A DNA stretch of 64,000 bases. Source: Paraclostridium dentum (GTDB lineage: Bacteria; Bacillota; Clostridia; Peptostreptococcales; Peptostreptococcaceae). Shown in pieces: positions 27,843 to 37,035 of this stretch. The notes under the pieces are model-generated. The model was not told the origin of the DNA and made no database searches. It worked only from the letters and a program-made list of their open reading frames with translations. The position numbers and the translations under genes were made by a program. The stretch is taken from positions 682,001 to 746,000 of the forward strand of contig NZ_WIPK01000001.1 in the NCBI RefSeq assembly GCF_012922555.1, read 5' to 3'. Within the stretch, counting starts at the first letter, position 1. Every line of letters begins with the position of its first letter.

Positions 27843-28985
27843 ATGAATAATAAAATAGTATATACACCAGGGCCTACTAACATAAGAGAAAATGTAAGAC
27901 AAGCTAGATCTAAAAAAACTACAAATCCAGATATTGATTTAGAATTTGTTGAATTTTATAAAGAGACTTGCGACACTTTAGCTAATATTATAAAAACAAA
28001 AAATGATGTGTACTTATTATGTGGAGAAGGAATACTTGGACTTGAAGCAGCATGCGCTTCTTTAATTGAAAAAGGAGATAGAGTACTAGTTATAGATAAT
28101 GGGATATTTGGTAATGGGTTTAAAGATTTCGTTAGTATGTACGGTGGAGAGGTGGTTCTTTTTAGCCAAGATCATAGAAACAGTATAAATACAGATGAAC
28201 TTGAAAAATTTTTAGAATACGATAATGATTTTAAATTTGCAACAATAGTGCATTGTGATACTCCAACCGGTGTTTTGAATGATTTGAGCACAATATGTCC
28301 ACTTCTTAAAAAACATAATATACTTACAGTTGTAGATTCCGTAGCAGCAATGTTTGGAGAAAAGCTTTTAGTTGATGAATGGAAAATAGATATTATTCTT
28401 GGGGGATCACAAAAAGCTTTGTCGGCTCAACCAGGGTTAACGATAGTAAGTTTAAGTGAAGAAGCTAAAAAATCTATAAAAAATAGAAAAACAAATATAA
28501 TTGGATTTTATTGTAACTTAAGTATATGGGATAACTATTATGAAAATAAATATTTTCCATATACAATGCCTATAAGTGATATATTAAGTTTAAGAAAAGC
28601 TGTGGATAATATAATTGAAGATGAGCTTGAAAATGTTATAACTAGGCATGAAAAAATATCTAAAGCAACTCGAAGAGCATTATCAGAATTCGGGTTAAAA
28701 TTATTTCTTGAGTCAGGATTTTCTAACACTGTAACAGCTATAGAAATACCAAAAGAAATAGGGGCACTAAATCTGGTAAATTATATTTTAAATACTTATA
28801 ACGTAGTCATAGGGACTTCATTAGGGAAATATAAAAATTCTTTATTAAGATTGGGGCATATGGGTGAAAATGCAAGGCTAGAAAATATAATATATATATT
28901 AAATATTTTAGATAAAAGCTTAGCCGACTTAGGATTTAAAGGAAACGGATGTTTGGTAAATTTATTTAATAAATACTATGAATAA
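27843..28985 (+). CDS. class V aminotransferase (alanine--glyoxylate / serine--pyruvate type)
   Basis: PLP-dependent aminotransferase of 380 residues from the ATG at 27843 (AAGGGGG upstream; TTG at 27837 is an alternative). YTPGPTNIRENV at the N-terminus, LLCGEGILGLEAACASL, VVDSVAAMFGE (PLP-contacting aspartate) and LGGSQKALSAQPGL with the Schiff-base lysine fit alanine--glyoxylate aminotransferase-like enzymes. The following ECF S component, 13 nt away, is probably cotranscribed, which may tie both to a vitamin such as B6; that link is inferred. Confidence 0.9.
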   Translation: MNNKIVYTPGPTNIRENVRQARSKKTTNPDIDLEFVEFYKETCDTLANIIKTKNDVYLLCGEGILGLEAACASLIEKGDRVLVIDNGIFGNGFKDFVSMYGGEVVLFSQDHRNSINTDELEKFLEYDNDFKFATIVHCDTPTGVLNDLSTICPLLKKHNILTVVDSVAAMFGEKLLVDEWKIDIILGGSQKALSAQPGLTIVSLSEEAKKSIKNRKTNIIGFYCNLSIWDNYYENKYFPYTMPISDILSLRKAVDNIIEDELENVITRHEKISKATRRALSEFGLKLFLESGFSNTVTAIEIPKEIGALNLVNYILNTYNVVIGTSLGKYKNSLLRLGHMGENARLENIIYILNILDKSLADLGFKGNGCLVNLFNKYYE

Positions 28986-28998
28986 AAGGAGAATTTGG

Positions 28999-29532
28999 AT
29001 GCAATCTGTAACTACTAAAAATAAACAAAAATTCACAACAAAAGATATAGTTGAAACATCTTTACTTATAGCTTTAGTATTTATAGCAACTAGGTTTATT
29101 AACATAAGGCTTCCTATAGCATCGAATGGAGGATTAGTACATTTAGGTAATACTATGCTATTTATATCAGCAATAGTATTTGGAAATAAAAAAGGGGCAT
29201 GTGCAGGAGCATTTGGAATGGCTTTATTTGACTTATTGTCAGAATGGGCTATATGGGCACCATTTACATTTATTATACGAGGAGTAATGGGATATATAAT
29301 TGGGAGTATAGCATGGTCTAAAAACAAGCAAGGTAATAGCGTAATAACAAATATAATAGCAATAAGCATTTCTGGAGTGTGGATGGTAATAGGATACTAT
29401 ATAACAGAATTCATATTATATGGAAATTATATTCAACCGATAGGGTCTATACCAGGAAATATAACTCAGATAGTTGTTGGAATGGTAATTGGAATTCCTA
29501 TATCTAAAGTTTTAAAAAGATATATTAAATAG
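28999..29532 (+). CDS. ECF transporter substrate-binding (S) component
   Basis: Integral membrane S subunit of an energy-coupling-factor importer, 177 residues from ATG 28999 (AAAGGAGA six bases upstream; ATG 28978 overlaps the previous gene and has no site). About six membrane helices; the N-terminal TSLLIALVFIATRFINIRLP and GGLVHLGNTMLFISAIVFGNKKG are typical, with the A-x-x-x-A motif used to dock EcfT replaced loosely. EcfA/EcfT are not here and must be shared. The vitamin is not identified from sequence. Confidence 0.85.
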   Translation: MQSVTTKNKQKFTTKDIVETSLLIALVFIATRFINIRLPIASNGGLVHLGNTMLFISAIVFGNKKGACAGAFGMALFDLLSEWAIWAPFTFIIRGVMGYIIGSIAWSKNKQGNSVITNIIAISISGVWMVIGYYITEFILYGNYIQPIGSIPGNITQIVVGMVIGIPISKVLKRYIK

Positions 29533-29533
29533 T

Positions 29534-29572
29534 AATAAAAAGATTATATCGAAATGATATAGTCTTTTTTTA
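29534..29572 (+). terminator. terminator of the aminotransferase/ECF unit
   Basis: AAAGATTATATC pairs with GATATAGTCTTT around GAAAT, then a T run. Confidence 0.85.
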
Positions 29573-29584
29573 GTTATATTAAAA

Positions 29585-29613
29585 TTGTAAGATATACCAA
29601 TAAATGGTATAAT
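29585..29613 (+). promoter_or_regulatory. promoter of the hydrolase gene with embedded palindromic operator
   Basis: -35 TTGTAA (29585-29590), 17-nt spacer, -10 TATAAT (29608-29613). The spacer and -10 contain the perfect inverted repeat TATACCA-N5-TGGTATA (29593-29611), the typical position for a repressor operator. Confidence 0.65.
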
Positions 29614-29669
29614 TTTAGTAAACTAGGAAATCGATATTAAAGTTGTTGTTATAAGGGAGAAGTGGTACA

Positions 29670-30425
29670 TTGGATTTAAAAAAATCGTATAAATTTAATG
29701 GTAATAATATAGGGTGTTTATTAATACATGGGTTTACAAGCACACCAGCAGAAATGTATCCTTTAGCTAAAGTCTTAAACGATAAAGGTTATACAGTGAA
29801 TTCTATTCTTTTAAGTGGTCATGGTACAACTCATGATGAATTACTAAAAGTATCTTATATAGATTGGTATAATGATGTTGAAAGTGCATATGAAGAATTG
29901 TTATTTGAATGTGAAAAAGTGATTGTAATTGGCCATTCTATGGGAGGACTTTTAGCACTTATTTTAGCATCTAATTATCATATTGATAAATTAATATTAT
30001 TAGCATGCGCTATTAAGCCTAATAATAGATTAGTCAAATATACAGGGGTATTAAAATATTTTAAAAAATATACTGGTTGGGAAACATCTAATTCAAAAAG
30101 ACCTGATGATTGTGATAAATATAGATTGCATTATAATGTTTTTCCATTACATGCAGTTCATCAATTGCATCTTGCATCAAGAGCAGCGAGTAGTTGCTTA
30201 AGAAATATAGATTCAGATACATTAATTCTTCAAGACAAAAACGACTCTCAAGTTAAAAAAGAGGGTGCATATGCATTATATAATGGGATACATAGTAACT
30301 ATAAAAAATTATACTGGATTGATGATGCAACTCATAGTCTAACCTTAGGACCTAAAAAAGAAGAAGTTTTTAAGCGGATAATAGATTTTATAGAAATTAA
30401 AAATGATGAAATTTTTAACATATAA
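29670..30425 (+). CDS. alpha/beta hydrolase, carboxylesterase-like
   Basis: Serine hydrolase of 251 residues. The oxyanion region is LLIHGFTSTPAEMYPLAK (~17-34), nucleophile elbow GHSMGG (~89-94), acid residue in LILQDKNDSQV (~190) and histidine in DDATHSLTLG (~225). It resembles monoacylglycerol lipase/EstA-type carboxylesterases. Start is TTG 29670, with AAGGGAG upstream. Its promoter contains a palindrome, so it is probably under a dedicated repressor not present in the window. Substrate unknown. Confidence 0.88.
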   Translation: MDLKKSYKFNGNNIGCLLIHGFTSTPAEMYPLAKVLNDKGYTVNSILLSGHGTTHDELLKVSYIDWYNDVESAYEELLFECEKVIVIGHSMGGLLALILASNYHIDKLILLACAIKPNNRLVKYTGVLKYFKKYTGWETSNSKRPDDCDKYRLHYNVFPLHAVHQLHLASRAASSCLRNIDSDTLILQDKNDSQVKKEGAYALYNGIHSNYKKLYWIDDATHSLTLGPKKEEVFKRIIDFIEIKNDEIFNI

Positions 30426-30472
30426 AAAAGAGTACTATACTAAAGTTACTTTTAGCATAGTATTCTTTTTTA
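30425..30472 (+). terminator. terminator of the hydrolase gene
   Basis: AAAGAGTACTATACTAAA pairs with TTTAGCATAGTATTCTTT, followed by T residues. Confidence 0.8.
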
Positions 30473-30485
30473 TTTTAATGAAATT

Positions 30486-30549
30486 AATTTGATAAAATTT
30501 AAATTAAAAATTTAATTTTATCAAATTATAATTTTAAATATGATATAAT
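30486..30549 (+). promoter_or_regulatory. inverted repeat and extended -10 upstream of the SNF2 gene
   Basis: AATTTGATAAAATT (30486-30499) is repeated inverted at 30514-30527. TGATATAAT (30541-30549) is an extended -10 for the following gene. Confidence 0.5.
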
Positions 30550-30582
30550 AAAAAGATGTTCAAAAAATGAGAGGTGAGAAAA

Positions 30583-33500
30583 TTGCAACTTAAAGAATTA
30601 ATAGACATGGTAAGAGAAGGTACACAAAAATCGATGTGGGCGAGGGGATATACTTATTATAAAAAAGGAATTGTAGATCAAGTGACACCTCAAACAAAAA
30701 ATGGAGTTTTAACAATTGATGGAATAATAGGTGCAGATTTCTCAAATGAAATACATTATACGACACTTGAAATAGATTTGAAGAAAAAAGAAATTATAAG
30801 TGCAAGATGTAATTGTATAGACTTTGTAAATAATGAAAATGAAAATAAGAATTTTATATGCAAACACAATATAGCTGCTTTTCTTGTTTATATAGATATG
30901 TTACAAAGAAAAATAAAACAACAAAAAATAGATAGAAAGAAAAAAGAAGAAGAACTAGATCCATCAACTCAAATTATAAAAATAGCAAATGAAAAACTAT
31001 CACAAAATAGAAAAGTAAATCTGGAAATGACTTTAACAAAGCAAAACTCTAACATAGGAAATTACTACCAAGTAAGTTTTAAAATAGGAATAGATAAGAT
31101 GTATGTATTAAAAAGCATTCCTGAATTTATATATTCTAGAAGAGAACGTATATCTATAAAATATGGTAAAGACTTTGAGTATAACCCTGTTTCTGATTAT
31201 TTTTCTATAGAGGATGAGTCTATTATAAATTTTGTAGAAGAATATATAAATATAGATCAAACTTTATACAAAGATTCTAAAGTAGATATAAGTCTTATAG
31301 ATGGAAAATACTTAAATATATTGGAAAGTGGATTAAAAAACTTTTTGAGAAATATAAGAAATAAGGAAATAATATTTAATTATGATGATAAAGTATATAA
31401 AACATATATAAGAAATAATGACATAGATATATCTTTTCATATAAATGAAGATGGGAATAAGCTTGTACTAAGCTCTAATAGTAAAGATATATCACTTTTA
31501 AATGCTAAAGGTGATGTCGTATTGTTAGATAGTGAAATATATCTTATATCAGACAAGCAATGTTATAATTATGTTCCATTTCATAATTTATTTACTAAAA
31601 ATGGTAGTATAACATTTAAGAAAGATGTTGCAGATAGCCTATTTAATGGAGTACTTCCTGTATTAAAAAGAGCTTCTAAGAACATATCTTTTGATGAAAG
31701 TTTAGAAAGTCAAATACGTAATAATTTAGATGTTAAATTTTACTTCGATAAAATGAAAAATAATATTTCTTGTTTTATAGATTATGTATATACTGATGAA
31801 ACTGAAAACAAGAAAAATGGATATGTTATTAGAAACTTTAAAAAAGAAAATGAAATAGAGGATACTGTATGTTCTTATGGATTTGAAAGATCTGGAGATA
31901 AATTATTGTGTAAGTTATCACCTGATGAATTATACGAATTTTTTAAAGAAAAGATTTTTGATTTAAATAATATTGGTGAAATTTATTATTCAGATAAATT
32001 GAAAAAAGTAAAAGTGTATAAAGGCAGTGATATAAAAGCTAACTTTAACTTAAATAAACAAAATTATTTAGAATTTACATTTAATATAGATGATATAGAA
32101 AAACATGAAATAGAAAATATACTAGAAGCATTAAGAAATAAACGTAAATATTATAAGTTAGGAAATGGAAGCTATATAAATCTTGAAGAAGATCAAATGG
32201 TTAAATTCCTTGAATTATTGGATGATATAAAGGATAGGAACATTTCCACAGATAATGATGAACAAATTGATGAAGATAGTAATGAGGTTTTATATAGCTT
32301 AGGAAGTGCAAGTTCTATATACTTGAAAAACCTAATAGATGAAAATGAAATTTCTTTTATCAGTGGAATGGATAAAATAGATGAGATATCAACCAGTTTT
32401 GAAACTATAAATAATATGGACGTTTTAGTGCCTAAAGAGTTAAATGCAAGTCTTAGAGAATATCAAATTCAAGGTTTTAAATGGTTTAAAACTTTAAGTC
32501 ATTTACAATTTGGAGGAATACTAGCAGATGAAATGGGATTAGGTAAAACTATACAGACTATAGCTTTTTTACTTTCACAAAAAAATAAAAAAAGCATTGT
32601 AGTTGCACCTACATCACTTATATATAACTGGAAGAATGAATTTGAAACTTTTGCACCAAATTTAAATATATTGGTTTTACATGGTAGCAAATCAGAGCGT
32701 AAGGAAATGTTGAAAAACATAGATGAAAATGATGTTATATTGACAACGTATACTATTTTAAAGAATGATTTTAGTGAATTAGAAAATATAGAGTTTGATT
32801 ACTGTATAATAGATGAAGCTCAGAATATAAAAAATCCATATTCTCAAAATTCTGAAGCTGTAAAACAAGTAAAAGCTTCTGTTAGATTTGCGCTTACAGG
32901 AACTCCGATTGAAAATAATTTATTAGAATTGTGGTCTATATTTGATTTTATTATGCCTGGATATTTATATTCTAAAAATAAATTCCAAGAGAAATTTTTA
33001 AAAACTACTGATAATATAGTAGAACTCAAAAAGCAAATACAGCCATTTATGTTAAGAAGACTAAAGAAGGAAGTTTTATCTCAACTTCCTGATAAAATTG
33101 AAACTAATTTCTTTGTTGAGATGACAGAAGATCAAAAGAAAGTATATAAAACATATGTAGATGATATAAAAGAGAAAATGAAAGATGCAGATTTTAATAA
33201 AGATAAGATAACTATTTTATCATACCTAACAACACTAAGACAACTTTGCTTAGATCCATCTATAAAAATAGATAATTACAATGGGGAAAGTGGTAAAATT
33301 AATGTTTTAAATGAAATAGTTAGTGAGAATATTGAAAATAATCACAAAATATTGATTTTTTCTCAATTTACATCTGTATTAAAGAATATAGGAAAAGAAC
33401 TTGAAAATGAAAATATAAATTATTTTTATTTAGATGGTCAAACTAATCCGAAACAACGTGTTGAATTAGTTGATGAATTTAATAAGAGTGAAGATGTAAG

Positions 33501-33813
33501 AGTATTCTTAATATCATTAAAAGCAGGAGGAACAGGATTGAATCTTACGTCTGCAGATGTAGTTATACATTTTGATCCTTGGTGGAATCCAGCTATAGAG
33601 AGTCAGGCAACAGATAGAGCTCATAGATACGGTCAAAAAAATGTTGTTGAAGTTATAAAACTTATTTCTAAAGGAAGTATTGAGGAAAATATAATAAAAC
33701 TACAAGAAGATAAGAAAGAGCTTATACAAAAAATTATAAGTGAAGACTTAAAAAATGAGAGTTTTATAAAGATGTTATCTAAGGAAGAGCTAATTAATCT
33801 AATTACTAATTAA
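30583..33813 (+). CDS. SWIM zinc-finger / SNF2-family DNA helicase
   Basis: ATP-driven DNA translocase. TTG 30583 is preferred (GAGGTGA five bases upstream; GTG 30574 lies inside that site). The N-terminal SWIM finger has CNC...CKH (~70-105). A long middle region leads to SNF2 motifs: LADEMGLGKTIQT (~650, Walker A), IIDEAQNIKNP (~745, DEAQ box), ALTGTPIENN, then helicase C with HFDPWWNPAIESQATDRAHR and YGQ. Total ~1076 residues. SWIM-SNF2 proteins are widespread in Firmicutes; their exact substrate is unclear. Monocistronic. Confidence 0.92.
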   Translation: MQLKELIDMVREGTQKSMWARGYTYYKKGIVDQVTPQTKNGVLTIDGIIGADFSNEIHYTTLEIDLKKKEIISARCNCIDFVNNENENKNFICKHNIAAFLVYIDMLQRKIKQQKIDRKKKEEELDPSTQIIKIANEKLSQNRKVNLEMTLTKQNSNIGNYYQVSFKIGIDKMYVLKSIPEFIYSRRERISIKYGKDFEYNPVSDYFSIEDESIINFVEEYINIDQTLYKDSKVDISLIDGKYLNILESGLKNFLRNIRNKEIIFNYDDKVYKTYIRNNDIDISFHINEDGNKLVLSSNSKDISLLNAKGDVVLLDSEIYLISDKQCYNYVPFHNLFTKNGSITFKKDVADSLFNGVLPVLKRASKNISFDESLESQIRNNLDVKFYFDKMKNNISCFIDYVYTDETENKKNGYVIRNFKKENEIEDTVCSYGFERSGDKLLCKLSPDELYEFFKEKIFDLNNIGEIYYSDKLKKVKVYKGSDIKANFNLNKQNYLEFTFNIDDIEKHEIENILEALRNKRKYYKLGNGSYINLEEDQMVKFLELLDDIKDRNISTDNDEQIDEDSNEVLYSLGSASSIYLKNLIDENEISFISGMDKIDEISTSFETINNMDVLVPKELNASLREYQIQGFKWFKTLSHLQFGGILADEMGLGKTIQTIAFLLSQKNKKSIVVAPTSLIYNWKNEFETFAPNLNILVLHGSKSERKEMLKNIDENDVILTTYTILKNDFSELENIEFDYCIIDEAQNIKNPYSQNSEAVKQVKASVRFALTGTPIENNLLELWSIFDFIMPGYLYSKNKFQEKFLKTTDNIVELKKQIQPFMLRRLKKEVLSQLPDKIETNFFVEMTEDQKKVYKTYVDDIKEKMKDADFNKDKITILSYLTTLRQLCLDPSIKIDNYNGESGKINVLNEIVSENIENNHKILIFSQFTSVLKNIGKELENENINYFYLDGQTNPKQRVELVDEFNKSEDVRVFLISLKAGGTGLNLTSADVVIHFDPWWNPAIESQATDRAHRYGQKNVVEVIKLISKGSIEENIIKLQEDKKELIQKIISEDLKNESFIKMLSKEELINLITN

Positions 33814-33846
33814 ATGAATATTTTAAATATTTATTTGGTAAAACGC

Positions 33847-33875
33847 TTGTAATTGATAAATATATATGATATCAT
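33847..33875 (+). promoter_or_regulatory. promoter of the cold-shock gene
   Basis: -35 TTGTAA (33847-33852), 17-nt spacer, -10 TATCAT (33870-33875) preceded by TGA. It implies a ~54-nt 5' leader before the ribosome-binding site. Confidence 0.55.
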
Positions 33876-33935
33876 TAACACAAATAGTAAAGAAGTACTG
33901 AAAGATTGTGCTTTAATTTTTAGGAGGATTCCATA

Positions 33936-34136
33936 ATGAAACAAGGAACAGTAAAATGGTTTAACAATGAAAAAGGATTTGGATTTATATCTGTAGAAGG
34001 TGGAGATGACGTATTCGTACATTTCTCAGCTATACAAAAAGATGGATTCAAATCATTAGAAGAAGGTCAAGCTGTTAACTTTGAAATAGTTGAAGGTGCT
34101 AGAGGACCTCAAGCTGCTAATGTTACTTTAGCATAA
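33936..34136 (+). CDS. cold-shock family protein (CspA/CspB-like)
   Basis: 66-residue single-stranded nucleic-acid-binding OB-fold protein, the standard Csp length. RNP1 is KGFGFISV (~14-21) and RNP2 is VFVHFSAI (~28-35), with [13 protein letters not shown] at the start. It acts as an RNA chaperone. AGGAGG lies upstream; a perfect 15-bp terminator follows. Monocistronic. Confidence 0.96.
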   Translation: MKQGTVKWFNNEKGFGFISVEGGDDVFVHFSAIQKDGFKSLEEGQAVNFEIVEGARGPQAANVTLA

Positions 34137-34160
34137 TTTATATATAATATAGTATATAAC

Positions 34161-34200
34161 ACTCCTTAAGTATGCTTATGCATACTTAAGGAGTTTTCTT
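34161..34200 (+). terminator. terminator of the cold-shock gene
   Basis: Perfect 15-bp stem (34161-34175 with 34180-34194), loop TTAT, then TTTTCTT. Confidence 0.95.
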
Positions 34201-34250
34201 GTTTTAAGAAAAAAGTTTTACAATAATAAGTATTTTAAAGGAGAAGATAG

Positions 34251-36686
34251 ATGAATATAAAGCCTTTAGATGTACTATCTAAATATTACGGATATCCAAA
34301 ATTTAGAAAAGGTCAAGAAGATATAATAAATGAAATTATAAAAAGAAATGATATTCTAGCGATTATGCCAACTGGAGGAGGAAAATCCATATGTTATCAA
34401 ATACCATCTCTTATTTTAAATGGTCTAACGATAGTTATATCTCCTCTTATATCTCTAATGAAAGACCAAGTGGATTCGTTAAAGACAATGGGAATAGATG
34501 CAACTTTTATAAATAGTTCTTTATCTACAATGGAACTTTCAAATATAATAAAAAATATAGATGATGATAAATATAAAATTATATATATAGCACCAGAGAG
34601 ATTAGATTCATATGAATTTTCAAATTTAATAAAATCTAAAGAAATAAGCCAAATAGCCATAGATGAAGCTCACTGCGTATCTCAGTGGGGGCATGATTTT
34701 AGAACTAGCTACAGAAAAATATCTCAATTCATAAATAACTTAGAAAAAAGGCCTATAATTACTGCATTTACAGCGACAGCATCAATGGAAGTAAGAAACG
34801 ATATTATAAACTTATTAGAACTTAATAATCCTAAATTATTTATAACTGGTTTTGACAGAGAAAATTTAACTATAACTATAGAAAAAGCTTCAAATAAAAA
34901 TAAGTATCTATTAGAGTATATTAATAATCATAAATCTGAAAGTGGAATTATATATGCGGCAACCAGAAAAGAAGTAGATAAGATATATGAAGGATTAAAT
35001 AAAAGAGGGTACAATGTATCTAGGTATCATGCAGGACTTGGAGCTGAAGAAAGAAAATTAAATCAAGAGAGTTTTATAAAAGATGATGTAAGTGTTATGG
35101 TTGCTACCAATGCATTTGGAATGGGAATAGACAAACCTAATATACGATACGTGATACATTATAACATGCCACAGAGTATAGAAAATTACTATCAAGAAAT
35201 TGGTAGAGCTGGTAGAGATGGTGAAAAAAGTGAATGTGTACTTTTATTTACGCCTGGAGATGTACATATACAAAAATATTTAATTGAAATTGGTACAGAA
35301 AACCCAAATAGAAAAAACATTCAATATAAAAAATTAAGGGATATGTCAGATTTAGTATATAGTAATGATTGTTATAGAAAAAGTATTATAAATTACTTTG
35401 GAGAAGATTTTAAAGAGGAATGTGGAAACTGTAGTAATTGTTTAGATGATGGAAGCTTAGTTGACAAAACTTTAGATGCTCAAAAGGTTATTTCATGTAT
35501 AGCTAGAATGAAAAGAAGTTTTGGAATAACTATGATTATAGATGTGCTTAGAGGATCTAAAAACAAAAAAGTATTACAATTTGGATTTGATGAATTATCT
35601 ACTTACGGAATAATGAAACATTACTCATCGGATGATTTAAAAACTTTTATCAATACACTTATATCTCATGGTTTTATAGATTCTATAGATGGAACTTACC
35701 CAACCATAAAATTAAATGAAAACTCAATGAAAACGCTAAAGGGAGATATTAAGGTAGAATTTAAAGAAAGCAAAGTATCTAAAAACTTAGAAATATCAAA
35801 TGAACTGTATGATACTCTAAAGCAAATTAGATATAATATATCAAAAGAAGAAAATATAGCTCCTTATATGATATTTGGAGATGGAACTTTAAAAGTTATG
35901 TCTAGTAAATACCCGATAACAAAAGAAAGTATGCTAAAAATTCCAGGTGTCGGAAATATAAAATATGAGAAATATGGAGAAATATTTAAAAGTGCAATAA
36001 TCAAATATGTTGAAGAAAATAATATAAAAATACAGGGTGACTTTATAAGTTCACAAGAGGAAAAACTTGACTTTATAGATATTAAAACAGATAAAGAACT
36101 TTATGAAAAATTATATATAAAAAGAAGTGAACTTGCTAAAAATGAAGGGGTATTGCCAACTATGATAATATCTAAAAATTCATTAAAAGAAATTAGTGGA
36201 AGGTATCCATCAAATGAAGATCAACTAAATGATATAAGTGGGTTTGGTCCTGTAAAAGTAAAAAAATATGGACATGTATTTTTAGACATAGTTAATAGGT
36301 ACACAGAAGAAAATAATATATCTGAAATTTGGAAAGAAAAAAATAGATTGAAAGTTATAATAGATGGAGATAGTAGAACTAATGAAGAAATAGCATTAGA
36401 TATGCTAAGAGAAAGTAAAGAATTGGAAGACATATCCAATGAAATAGAGGTATCTATTTCTACTATATTAGGTTATGTAACAGATATGATAAAGAATGGA
36501 TCAGAAATAGATTTCAAGGTGAATTTAGAAAAATATTATACTGAAGAAGATGAAGAACATATATTAAAAATATGTGAAGAAGAAGGAATAGACAAGATTA
36601 GTCTTATAAAGAAAAAATTGCCTGACAATATAAAATATGAATCTATAAGAGCTGTAATATTAAAAAAATATTATAATCTTATGTAA
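34251..36686 (+). CDS. recQ: ATP-dependent DNA helicase RecQ with two HRDC domains
   Basis: 3'-5' helicase in recombination and repair. Motifs in order: FRKGQEDII, MPTGGGKSICYQIP (Walker A), IAIDEAHCVSQWGHDFR (DEAH and RecQ loop), TAFTATAS, VATNAFGMGIDKPNIRYVIH, QEIGRAGRDG. Zinc cysteines are in CGNCSNC (~395-401). Two HRDC domains follow (~505-585 and ~620-700), each ending in an IPGVGNIKYEKYG / ISGFGPVKVKKYG turn, then a C-terminal winged-helix-like tail. At 811 residues it is longer than E. coli RecQ because of the second HRDC. GGAG precedes the ATG. Confidence 0.95.
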   Translation: MNIKPLDVLSKYYGYPKFRKGQEDIINEIIKRNDILAIMPTGGGKSICYQIPSLILNGLTIVISPLISLMKDQVDSLKTMGIDATFINSSLSTMELSNIIKNIDDDKYKIIYIAPERLDSYEFSNLIKSKEISQIAIDEAHCVSQWGHDFRTSYRKISQFINNLEKRPIITAFTATASMEVRNDIINLLELNNPKLFITGFDRENLTITIEKASNKNKYLLEYINNHKSESGIIYAATRKEVDKIYEGLNKRGYNVSRYHAGLGAEERKLNQESFIKDDVSVMVATNAFGMGIDKPNIRYVIHYNMPQSIENYYQEIGRAGRDGEKSECVLLFTPGDVHIQKYLIEIGTENPNRKNIQYKKLRDMSDLVYSNDCYRKSIINYFGEDFKEECGNCSNCLDDGSLVDKTLDAQKVISCIARMKRSFGITMIIDVLRGSKNKKVLQFGFDELSTYGIMKHYSSDDLKTFINTLISHGFIDSIDGTYPTIKLNENSMKTLKGDIKVEFKESKVSKNLEISNELYDTLKQIRYNISKEENIAPYMIFGDGTLKVMSSKYPITKESMLKIPGVGNIKYEKYGEIFKSAIIKYVEENNIKIQGDFISSQEEKLDFIDIKTDKELYEKLYIKRSELAKNEGVLPTMIISKNSLKEISGRYPSNEDQLNDISGFGPVKVKKYGHVFLDIVNRYTEENNISEIWKEKNRLKVIIDGDSRTNEEIALDMLRESKELEDISNEIEVSISTILGYVTDMIKNGSEIDFKVNLEKYYTEEDEEHILKICEEEGIDKISLIKKKLPDNIKYESIRAVILKKYYNLM

Positions 36687-36689
36687 AAC

Positions 36690-36733
36690 AAAAAAGAAAT
36701 GTTAAAAAATTAAATTTTAACATTTCTTTTTTT
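36690..36733 (+). terminator. terminator of recQ
   Basis: AAAAAGAAATGTTAAAA pairs with TTTTAACATTTCTTTTT. Confidence 0.9.
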
Positions 36734-36758
36734 GTTTTTATTGTAAAAATACTTGACT

Positions 36759-36797
36759 TTGCATCAAAAATCATATACAGTATATTGTATACAATAT
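36759..36797 (+). promoter_or_regulatory. promoter region with 16-bp palindrome upstream of a 43-aa ORF
   Basis: TTGCAT (36759-36764) and TATATT (36781-36786) with a 16-nt spacer form a plausible promoter. ATATTGTATACAATAT (36782-36797) is a perfect palindrome overlapping the -10; its TTGTATACAA core resembles GntR-family operators. Confidence 0.5.
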
Positions 36798-36823
36798 GTA
36801 AAACATGAAAGGGGATTTTAATT

Positions 36824-36955
36824 ATGTTAAAAAAATTATCAGAAGTATTCAATGGGTTTTCAAAGCAAATACTTGCTTTAGAGAGAATAAACAGTCAAAG
36901 ATGTGTAGGTAAGGATTTAGATACTACAAAAACTATATTTGAAAATAAAAGATAA
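36824..36955 (+). CDS. 43-residue hypothetical small protein
   Basis: ATG follows AAAGGGGA with eight-base spacing. The peptide is basic and helix-forming (LSEVFNGFSKQILALERINS in the first half), with one cysteine and no signal or membrane segment. It lies alone between the recQ terminator and a bidirectional terminator and has its own promoter with a palindromic operator, which supports a real, regulated gene. I do not recognise a family. Confidence 0.5.
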   Translation: MLKKLSEVFNGFSKQILALERINSQRCVGKDLDTTKTIFENKR

Positions 36956-36987
36956 TACTATAAAATAGACATAGTATTTTAAAATTT

Positions 36988-37032
36988 TAAAGGGATATAA
37001 GATTATATTAATATAATCTTATATCCCTTTTA
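36988..37032. terminator. bidirectional terminator
   Basis: AAAGGGATATAAGATTATAT (36989-37008) pairs with 37011-37030; T-rich on the plus strand and on the minus strand (TTTAAAATTTT). Confidence 0.85.
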
Positions 37033-37035
37033 TAA

